DNA of 64,000 nucleotides, taken from the NCBI GenBank assembly GCA_039922875.1, contig JBDTDV010000016.1, positions 1 to 64,000 of the forward strand, in the 5' to 3' direction. Each line of letters begins with the position of its first letter. Positions within the stretch are counted from its first letter, which is position 1. A program made the translations under genes and the position numbers. The stretch is from JBDTDV01 sp039922875 (lineage in GTDB: Bacteria; Actinomycetota; Actinomycetes; Actinomycetales; Microbacteriaceae). A model generated the notes under the pieces. The model did not search any database, was not told the origin of the DNA, and was given only the letters and a program-made list of their open reading frames with translations. This document shows positions 8,995 to 15,858 of this stretch, piece after piece.

Positions 8995-9870
8995 GTGACC
9001 GCCACGGCATCGATCGTGTACGCGTTTACGCTCGGTTTGATCGCGGCAGTCAACCCGTGCGGTTTTCCGCTTCTGCCAGCCTATCTGGCACTTTTCATCG
9101 CGGACGATTCTGGCCACGCGTGGGCACACCGCACGGTCCGGGGTCTTACGGCCGGCGCGTGCGTCACGGCCGGATTCGTGGTCGCGTTCGGGTGCGCAGG
9201 CTTTATCGTCGAATCGGGGATACAGCTGATCCTGGGCTGGATTCCGTGGGCCATGATCGTGATCGCGGCGGCGATGGTCGTCCTTGGCATCGGGTCGCTG
9301 GTTGGGAGCCACCTGCGCCTACCGGTACCGACGCCGCGTTTCGGCACCGGATCAGGCGTCTTTGCGATGGCGGGCTTCGGTGTGGCCTACGCCGTCGCGT
9401 CCCTCAGCTGCGCGCTACCCCTTTTTGTGGCCGGCGTCGCCGGAGCCTTCACCCGAGTGGGTGCGCTTGCCGGTGGAGCAACCTTCGTCGCATACGCACT
9501 CGGTATGGGAGTATTCGTCACTGCGGCAAGCGTGATCGCCGCCCACGCCGGACCTGGTCTGATCCGGCGGTTCGGCGCCATTGGTCGATTCATCCCCCGG
9601 ATTGCAGCCGCGGTCATAACCCTTGCCGGCTTGTATCTGGTCTACTACTGGATCAGCGACCTGGTGAACCCGTTGTCGACTCCTGGGCCGGTGCGCCTCG
9701 TCGAGGCCGTGCAGTCTTCGATCAGCTCAGCGCTTGCCGTTGCGCCCGTACTGGTCGGCACTCTCGCCGGCGTACTCGTGATCTCCGCACTTGCGTGGAC
9801 GGCATGGGCGGTTTATCGACGCACCCCTGCCCAGCCTGCACCCCCCGACAAAGAACGGTCTACCCGATGA
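8995..9870 (+). CDS. ccdA: CcdA-like thiol-disulfide transmembrane transporter
   Basis: 291 residues from GTG 8995, 43 bases after CtaG. Six to seven membrane segments. The redox-active Cys pair of the CcdA/DsbD family is present: C22 in NPCGFPLLPAY and C139 in SLSCALPLF. The family carries electrons from cytoplasmic thioredoxin across the membrane to reduce extracytoplasmic thioredoxin-like proteins. Its last codons overlap the start of the SCO1-TlpA gene by ATGA, which strongly suggests that the fusion protein is its reduction target. Confidence 0.9.
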   Translation: MTATASIVYAFTLGLIAAVNPCGFPLLPAYLALFIADDSGHAWAHRTVRGLTAGACVTAGFVVAFGCAGFIVESGIQLILGWIPWAMIVIAAAMVVLGIGSLVGSHLRLPVPTPRFGTGSGVFAMAGFGVAYAVASLSCALPLFVAGVAGAFTRVGALAGGATFVAYALGMGVFVTAASVIAAHAGPGLIRRFGAIGRFIPRIAAAVITLAGLYLVYYWISDLVNPLSTPGPVRLVEAVQSSISSALAVAPVLVGTLAGVLVISALAWTAWAVYRRTPAQPAPPDKERSTR

Positions 9871-11102
9871 CTGAACCCACCTCGAACCGGACGCCGAGCG
9901 GCAGTGCGCATGGTGCAGCGGTACGTCGGCCGCGAAGCTCGTGGATCGCCTGGGCTGCGGGCGGCGTTGTCCTCGCACTCGCGCTCGTCGGGCTGATAAT
10001 CGTCGGCACCGCCGGCGGATCATCCTCAACCGCCGCCGATGTCATGCCAGGTATCAACCCCGCGAGCGCATCCGTGCTGCAACTCGACCCCCTCGGCGAC
10101 AAACCCTTTTCAGCGCCGCCCTTTTCTCTGACCGATCAGGACGGCCGCCACCTCTCGCTCGCACAATTCGCGGGCGAATCAGTCGTGTTGACGTTTAACG
10201 ACGACAAGTGCACTGACCTGTGCACCCTACTTGCACAAGACGTCGTCGCCGCTAACCGGGACCTGGCCGGTGCGACCAAGAAGGTCGCGTTCGTCTCGAT
10301 CAACGCAAATCCGTATTACCCGCAGGTTTCGGCCGTGAAGTCTTGGACGGACGCGCATGGCCTCGGACATGCCTCGAACTGGTATTACGGGACCGCTGAC
10401 CCGGCACAGTTGAGTGCACTTTGGAGGAGCTACGGTGTTCCCGTCGAAGCGGATGCCGCCACTAAGACTGTTGTGCACGGCACCGAGGTGTTCTTCATCG
10501 GACCGGCCGGGCACGAACGCGCGCTCGGGCAGTTCGGAACGGAGTCTGCCGACACCGCGGTCTTCGCGCACACCATGGCTCAGGCCGCCATCGACCTCTT
10601 GCCGGAATCCGACCGCAGCCGAGTGGCGGGTCCCGCCGCGACAGCGCCGCAGCCCGGTGGCGCGCAGGTCGGCGCGACTCCGCCGGCGTTCACGCTTTCG
10701 GTGCTTGACGCATCCGGTTCGAAACTCTCAACATCTATCAATAGGGGGAAATACCAGGTCGTGAACTTCTGGTCGAGCACCTGCACGGCGTGCGTGAGCG
10801 AGATGCCGCAGCTCCAGAAAGCGTCCCGCGACCTCGGCTCGGAGATCGCCTTTGTCGGCATCGATGTGTCCGACACATCAGTGGCGGGTCAAGCGTTCGC
10901 AAAACGCTCGGGGATAACCTACCCGCTGCTGGCCGACGCGAATGGGTCGGTGGCCGGCCGATTCCAGATCTCTGGGCTCCCCTACACGATGATTCTCGGA
11001 CCCGACGGAAAGGTACTTGTGCGCCACCCGGGCACCTTTACCGCCAAACAGCTCGAATACGTCGTGCAGAGCCTCGACCCGAAGCTCGGCGAAGCACACT
11101 GA
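9867..11102 (+). CDS. SCO1-TlpA fusion: copper chaperone domain plus thioredoxin domain
   Basis: 411 residues, membrane anchored by one N-terminal helix (about 33-52). Domain 1 (about 85-255) is SCO1/SenC-like: SLTDQDGRHLSLAQF, the copper motif C115-TDL-C119 (CxxxC) and the distal ligand H204 in VVHGTEVFFI. Domain 2 (about 270-405) is TlpA/ResA-like: FTLSVLDASGSKLS, the redox motif C306-TA-C309 followed by EMPQLQKA, and the cis-Pro loop SGLPYTMILGPDG. SCO1 needs reduced cysteines to bind copper, so a covalently attached thiol reductase, itself supplied by the upstream CcdA, is a compact design. The start overlaps ccdA (ATGA). Likely acts outside the membrane in CuA-site assembly. Confidence 0.9.
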   Translation: MTEPTSNRTPSGSAHGAAVRRPRSSWIAWAAGGVVLALALVGLIIVGTAGGSSSTAADVMPGINPASASVLQLDPLGDKPFSAPPFSLTDQDGRHLSLAQFAGESVVLTFNDDKCTDLCTLLAQDVVAANRDLAGATKKVAFVSINANPYYPQVSAVKSWTDAHGLGHASNWYYGTADPAQLSALWRSYGVPVEADAATKTVVHGTEVFFIGPAGHERALGQFGTESADTAVFAHTMAQAAIDLLPESDRSRVAGPAATAPQPGGAQVGATPPAFTLSVLDASGSKLSTSINRGKYQVVNFWSSTCTACVSEMPQLQKASRDLGSEIAFVGIDVSDTSVAGQAFAKRSGITYPLLADANGSVAGRFQISGLPYTMILGPDGKVLVRHPGTFTAKQLEYVVQSLDPKLGEAH

Positions 11103-11196
11103 CGTTCGTATCCACCGGGCTTCCGCGGTCTCGCGTTGCGACAACTTGGACAACCTCGGTGTAAAAACCACGCAGAAGCGGCCGAAGCCTCTTCGC

Positions 11197-11787
11197 TCAT
11201 GCGGTAGCGACCGGGCGTCCGACGACCATCGACTCGAGCAGCGTAGGCGAGAATGTTTCGGCGGTTTCGATGTCGAGTTCTGCGCCGAGCCCGTCCAGAA
11301 CGCGGGTGAAGAAGCAGCGCGCTGCCGCGGCGAACACGACGTTGGTGATATCGAGGTCGGACAAGCCGTGAGCATGCAACTGATCAATATCCACCTGCTG
11401 GATAGCGGCGGCCGCGACCGCGACCTTGGCGGCGAAGTCGAAGACGGCGCGATCGCGTGGACTGAGCCCAGCCCCGGTTGGGTCATCCGCTATCCGGTAC
11501 AGCGTTGTTTCATCGTGGCAGACGTCGCGGAGGAACTTCGAGTGCGCGGCAGTGCAATAGGTGGAGTGCAGAGCGCGGGCGGCGGCGATCGTGGCGAGTT
11601 CAAAGAGGCGGCGATTCATACCACCCCGAATCGCCTGGTTTAGGGTGTTCCACGCCTGTGCGACGTCGACGCGGCTGGAGAAGACCAGCGCATAGTTGGG
11701 CAGGAACCCCCACGCGTCGTGTTGTTGGCGGTAGTAGTCCGCCACCGGCCCGGCGGCGGCTTCCTCCGGAATCGTGTCAATGAACAT
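11197..11787 (-). CDS. Carboxymuconolactone decarboxylase/peroxidase-related protein
   Basis: 196 residues of AhpD-like all-helical fold: EEAAAGPVADYYRQQHDAWGFLPNYA, then RRLFELATIAAARALHSTYCTAAHSKFL. The AhpD catalytic motif CxxCxxxH is reduced to a single Cys with the His (YCTAAHS), the usual state in the peroxidase-related branch. A likely role is removal of organic peroxides or a redox sensor, but no partner is next to it. It lies 40 bases downstream of the minus-strand gene at 11828 and may be cotranscribed with it. Confidence 0.8.
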   Translation of the reverse strand: MFIDTIPEEAAAGPVADYYRQQHDAWGFLPNYALVFSSRVDVAQAWNTLNQAIRGGMNRRLFELATIAAARALHSTYCTAAHSKFLRDVCHDETTLYRIADDPTGAGLSPRDRAVFDFAAKVAVAAAAIQQVDIDQLHAHGLSDLDITNVVFAAAARCFFTRVLDGLGAELDIETAETFSPTLLESMVVGRPVATA

Positions 11788-11827
11788 GATCTTTGAACCC
11801 TTGGATGATATGTGTTGGCCCGGCGCT

Positions 11828-12574
11828 TCAGCCGGCTGGTTGCTGTGACATCGAGACGATCGGGATGCCCTCGGTGGTGGCGCCGAATACCAAAGCGCCG
11901 TCGGCGAAGAAGATTCCGCGTTGTGGCAGCATGAAATCGCCCAGACGCTCCTGATAGGGCAACGGCCCCGGTTTGCCGAGATCTGTGCCCCGCATCTCGG
12001 CTCGAGACCGCTCGATCCGCCAAACCCTCCTGGGGATGGCGCCGAAGGTTTGTCCGTTGGGCATCAGACCGAGCAGCCGAACCTTGCCGACCGACAAGAA
12101 CGGCCCGGCAATCGCACTCATGGAGCGCAACAACCACCTCGAGTGGCACGCGCCGGTCGGAAGCCGAGCTCCGATGCTACTCATCGTGCGGGTGGCGAAG
12201 TCGGCGGAGATATCGAATTGCCAGTTGAGTACTCCCGGCACCTGCACCGTGAGTGAACGAGGCCCGGACCACTCCAGCCCGATCTGCGAGGTATAGGTCG
12301 CGGTTAGCGCTGATCCTAGGAAGCGCGCGCAACTGACTTCGGGCGGCGCATCCGCATACACTGTCCATTGCCCGGCCGGATTGCGATGCCACACGGCCCG
12401 GTAGCTGGGCCCGATAGAACTCGCCGTCATGTGCCGCAATGCGAGGTAGTGACCGCTCGTGAACGGAATACCCATTACCCCGTAGCCGCTGAACCGCTCG
12501 CCTGAGCCAGGCGGAACGACAGCGGCCGACACCGCGTCATCGGCGAGTGTCTGTGGCTGATCTCTCTCTGACAT
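11828..12574 (-). CDS. Conserved hypothetical protein, probable lipid- or steroid-linked beta-sheet protein
   Basis: 248 residues from ATG 12574 (GGGGG eight to twelve bases upstream); an in-frame ATG lies at 12604. I do not recognise the family. The protein is soluble with one weak hydrophobic patch, predicted mostly beta-sheet: YRAVWHRNPAGQWTVYADAPPEVSCARFLG, LEWSGPRSLTVQVPGVLNWQFDI, and DFMLPQRGIFFADGALVFG near the end. The pattern suggests an acetoacetate-decarboxylase-like or related barrel, but that is speculation. It sits directly upstream of the CMD protein on the same strand and downstream of the HD-GYP regulator on a third transcript. Confidence 0.55.
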   Translation of the reverse strand: MSERDQPQTLADDAVSAAVVPPGSGERFSGYGVMGIPFTSGHYLALRHMTASSIGPSYRAVWHRNPAGQWTVYADAPPEVSCARFLGSALTATYTSQIGLEWSGPRSLTVQVPGVLNWQFDISADFATRTMSSIGARLPTGACHSRWLLRSMSAIAGPFLSVGKVRLLGLMPNGQTFGAIPRRVWRIERSRAEMRGTDLGKPGPLPYQERLGDFMLPQRGIFFADGALVFGATTEGIPIVSMSQQPAG

Positions 12575-12706
12575 GATCGGCCCCCAATCCAGGTCAGTGC
12601 TCAACTCATGGTGTGTGCCGGCCGTTTCGGGAATCAGTCCCTAGCCCGGGCACTACTTCACGCTAGGCGCCGCGCCGCCGTCGCGAATGAGGCATTGACC
12701 CCATCT

Positions 12707-12734
12707 TTATATCAAGCCGTTTATATCAAGCCGT
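12707..12734. repeat. Perfect 14-bp tandem duplication at a stop codon
   Basis: The 14-mer TTATATCAAGCCGT occurs twice without gap (12707-12720 and 12721-12734). The right copy is the last four codons and TAA stop of the minus-strand HD-GYP regulator; the left copy lies just downstream of that stop. Similar duplications occur at two other minus-strand gene ends in this window. Confidence 0.95.
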
Positions 12735-14277
12735 GCTTGGCAGCGAACAGGCTGGCCAACGCCCGGTTGGAGACGCCGATCTTGCTATAGATGTGTTCGA
12801 TGTGGTTGCCCACTGTCTTGCGCGAGATCACCAGCTTGTCGGCGATTTCGCGATTGGACAACCCGCTGGCCACCAGTTGCAATACCTGTACCTCGCGGGT
12901 GGTCAGTTGCAGCGGCCAGTCCCTTCGCGCCGGCACGCGTTGACCGGACGCCCGCAACACGGCGTCGACCGCCTCGCCGTCGAGCCGTGCGGCACGAACC
13001 TCGCTTCGCAATCTCGTGGCCACCTCCGAGGCGATTCCCGCAGGTCGGTAGGGACGCGGCTCAAGCCAACTCCGGTAGCTGTCCGCGGCGGCCAGAATCC
13101 GCCCCGCAGGGCTCAGTGCGTACCCGGCCAACCCGCGCGGATAGCCGGAGCCGTCCAGCCGCTCGTGGTGTTGGACCGCGATCGAGCCAAGCGGCGCGAG
13201 CGCCGGGGAGAACGCCAGCATCCGTTCGGTCAGATAGGGGTGCATCCGCACCCGCTCGGCTTCCGCTTCGGTGAGTTCGCCCGGTTTGTCCCAGATTGTA
13301 TTGGGAACGCCGAGCCGTCCAAGATCATGAACCAACCCAGCCCTTCGAATTTTCAGTGCCTCCTCTGAGGAGAAGCCGTAGATGCTCGCGGCCGCCTGGG
13401 CAAGATCCGCGACCGCACGCGAATGACCGATTGTGTACGGCGATTTGAGGTCGACGAAGTCGGCGATCGCCTCCAACGCGGCATCGAACTCTGTCTCGGA
13501 AAGCCAGACTCCTGAGGCGGGTTCCGCCGCGATGACCGTCTCCCAATTGGTCGATCTCCCCAGCCGGTCGAATAGGCCGCGCGCTTCGGCGCAGAACAGA
13601 TCCACCAGTTCCGGCGCGAACTGGGTTCCGCTGCGCTCGCGGGCCACCTCGATTGCGGAATCGATCCCGCCGACCCGATGAAATACCTCCACGACATCGG
13701 CAAGGTTCACCAGCTGCGAGGTCGTCAGGATCTCGGCACCCTTCACACCCTTCGGTACGCCCTCGCCGTCCCAACGCTCGAAGGTCTGCTCGACGCTTGC
13801 GCGAACCGCGATGCCCAGGCCGAGTAACTCGGTCAGATGATCGGCGGCCCGCCAGTGGTTGGTAAGCATCTCCGAGGCGTCCTGGGCCCCGCCGCTGCGG
13901 GCGAACTCCACACCGACGCCAACTCGCTTCAGCATTGACGCTCCGGCGCCGAGGTGACGGAGGATGAACAGCTTCTGCACCGCGGGAGAGGAAAAATCCA
14001 CTCTTCGGAAGTCCGCCTTCAAAGCGAGGTCGTCGCCGAACCATTTCGCCTGTTCATAGGCATCGACGTGACAACCGACCCACGCCAGCATCGAGGTGTA
14101 ATAGACGACGAACTGCTCTGACTCACCGAGGCCGGCGCGTTCCGCGAGATGGAGCGCGATCAAGCACTGCCGAAGCACGTGCTGCATCGGTTGGCCCATT
14201 CCCAGGTCGGTTCCAAGGGAGAGTGCGCCCAACAGCTCGGCCAGCCGGATTCCTCCTGGTACTGGTTCACCAGCCAC
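12721..14277 (-). CDS. HD-GYP phosphodiesterase-like regulator with LuxR-type DNA-binding domain
   Basis: 518 residues. The first half (about 130-250) resembles a degenerate HD-GYP domain (ERWDGEGVPKG present, leading His lost). The second (about 270-430) has HSRAVADLA, LVHDLGRLGVPNTIW and HHERLDGSGYPRG; the usual HDxGK Lys is Arg, but the metal-binding His/Asp residues remain. The C-terminus (about 450-515) is a LuxR HTH: LTTREVQVLQLVASGLSNRE, then KTVGNHIEHIYSKIG. HD-GYP domains hydrolyse cyclic dinucleotides, so this may be a transcription factor tuned by, or acting on, c-di-GMP or a related nucleotide. It is separated from the CoA-disulfide-reductase gene by a 76-base divergent promoter region. 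Confidence 0.82.
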   Translation of the reverse strand: MAGEPVPGGIRLAELLGALSLGTDLGMGQPMQHVLRQCLIALHLAERAGLGESEQFVVYYTSMLAWVGCHVDAYEQAKWFGDDLALKADFRRVDFSSPAVQKLFILRHLGAGASMLKRVGVGVEFARSGGAQDASEMLTNHWRAADHLTELLGLGIAVRASVEQTFERWDGEGVPKGVKGAEILTTSQLVNLADVVEVFHRVGGIDSAIEVARERSGTQFAPELVDLFCAEARGLFDRLGRSTNWETVIAAEPASGVWLSETEFDAALEAIADFVDLKSPYTIGHSRAVADLAQAAASIYGFSSEEALKIRRAGLVHDLGRLGVPNTIWDKPGELTEAEAERVRMHPYLTERMLAFSPALAPLGSIAVQHHERLDGSGYPRGLAGYALSPAGRILAAADSYRSWLEPRPYRPAGIASEVATRLRSEVRAARLDGEAVDAVLRASGQRVPARRDWPLQLTTREVQVLQLVASGLSNREIADKLVISRKTVGNHIEHIYSKIGVSNRALASLFAAKHGLI

Positions 14278-14353
14278 GTCTTTAGGTTACGCGAACTTCG
14301 ATGCTGGCCACCATGTGCAGGGGATAAGTTCATCACAGGGAAGAGGTAATCCA

Positions 14354-15763
14354 ATGCATGACAAGCAACGGTTGGTGGTCATCGGTGGCGATGCCGCCGG
14401 GATGAGCGCTGCGTCGGCGGCCCGGCGTGGACGGGGCCCGGACGAGTTGGAGATCGTTGCGTTCGATCGCGGGAACTACACCTCGTACTCGGCGTGCGGC
14501 ATCCCTTATTTCATCGGCAACGAGGTCGCTGAGGTGACCTCGTTGATTGCCAGATCGCCGGCGGAGTTCGTCCAGAATTATCAGATCGATGCCCGGATCA
14601 GGCATGAGGTGCTCCGCATCGATCTGGATAGCCGGGCGGTGCTGGTGCGCGACCTGGATGGTGGCACCGAGGTGTGGGAACGCTTCGACCAGCTGATGGT
14701 CGCCACCGGCGCTGCCCCGCACCGACCGGCGCTGCCCGGCATCGAAGCGGACGGAATTTTCGGGGCACAGACCCTCGACGACGGGATCGCGGTCCGCGCG
14801 GTGCTGGAGCGTGACCGGCCGGAACGAGTTGTGGTCGTCGGGGCGGGCTACATCGGCCTGGAACTCGCCGAGGCATTCAGCGCCTGGGGGACGAAAGTGA
14901 CGATCGTCCATCGCGGGCCGGTCCCGATGGCCACCCTGGATCCGGACATGGGCGGAATGCTTGTGGATGCCATGCACCGGCACGGAATGACGGTGCGACT
15001 CGGGGAGACGGCGACTGGTTTCGACACCGCTTCCGGGCGGGTGACGGCGGTGGTCACCGATCAGGCCGTCATCCCCGCCGACCTGGTGGTGTTGGGTCTG
15101 GGGGTGCGCCCGAATACTGAGCTGGCCGCGCAGGCCGGCATTCCCATCGGCCCCTCCGGCGGGATCGCCGTGGACCAGCGGCTGCGCACCGGGATCGAGG
15201 GGGTCTGGGCGGCCGGGGACTGCGCGGAAAAATTCCACCGCGTCTCCCGACACCCGGTGGCAATCGCGCTGGGCACGCACGCGAACAAGGAAGGGCGCAC
15301 CGCCGGGATCAACATCGGTGGCGGCAACGCGACCTTCCCCGGTGTGATCGGAACGGCCATCACCAAGCTCTGCGAGATAGAGATCGGGCGCACCGGCCTC
15401 GGCGAGGCCGAAGCCCAAGCGGCCGGGTTCGATCCGCTCACCGTCGCGGTCGACTCCACCACCCGCGCCGGCTACTACCCGGGCGCGAAACCGATCCGCA
15501 CCAAACTCATTGCCGAACGCGGCACCGGCAGGCTGCTCGGTGGTCAGATCGTCGGCGAAGCAGGCTCGGCGAAGCGCATCGACGTGCTCGCGATGGCGGT
15601 GTGGAATGAAACCACGGTCGACGAGCTGATTAACGTCGACCTGTCATATGCACCGCCGTTCTCTCCGCTCTGGGACCCGGTGCTGGTTGCCGCCCGCAAA
15701 GCCTGGCAGCGAGTGGAAGCGGACCGCCAGCTCCATTCGAGTGCGCCGCGTCGGAGCGCGTAG
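14354..15763 (+). CDS. CoA-disulfide reductase / NADH oxidase family flavoprotein
   Basis: 469 residues from ATG 14354, preceded by GGGAAGAGG. Two Rossmann motifs: VVIGGDAAGMSAAS for FAD and VVVGAGYIGLELAEA for NAD(P)H. The single active-site Cys of the CoADR/NADH oxidase/NADPH-elemental-sulfur-reductase family is at residue 48 in SACGIPY, so it would form a mixed disulfide with CoA or a sulfenic acid. AGDCAEKFHR closes the FAD domain, and the C-terminal dimerisation domain (about 335-445) is complete. Probable role in thiol redox balance or polysulfide reduction. No partner rhodanese is fused. Divergent from the HD-GYP regulator. Confidence 0.88.
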   Translation: MHDKQRLVVIGGDAAGMSAASAARRGRGPDELEIVAFDRGNYTSYSACGIPYFIGNEVAEVTSLIARSPAEFVQNYQIDARIRHEVLRIDLDSRAVLVRDLDGGTEVWERFDQLMVATGAAPHRPALPGIEADGIFGAQTLDDGIAVRAVLERDRPERVVVVGAGYIGLELAEAFSAWGTKVTIVHRGPVPMATLDPDMGGMLVDAMHRHGMTVRLGETATGFDTASGRVTAVVTDQAVIPADLVVLGLGVRPNTELAAQAGIPIGPSGGIAVDQRLRTGIEGVWAAGDCAEKFHRVSRHPVAIALGTHANKEGRTAGINIGGGNATFPGVIGTAITKLCEIEIGRTGLGEAEAQAAGFDPLTVAVDSTTRAGYYPGAKPIRTKLIAERGTGRLLGGQIVGEAGSAKRIDVLAMAVWNETTVDELINVDLSYAPPFSPLWDPVLVAARKAWQRVEADRQLHSSAPRRSA

Positions 15764-15858
15764 TGTGATGCGGGTGCGGCCCGGTTGTCGACCGAGCCGA
15801 TGAGCGGAGCCCTGGAAGCAGCAGTGCGCCTTCGCTTCGCAGGGAGAACGGTGGATGC

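Noticed and set aside
9057..9866. Plus-strand open frame running through ccdA into the SCO1-TlpA gene
   Set aside because: The part before 9867 is Arg-rich and overlaps ccdA completely in another frame; the real start is the ATGA overlap at 9867.
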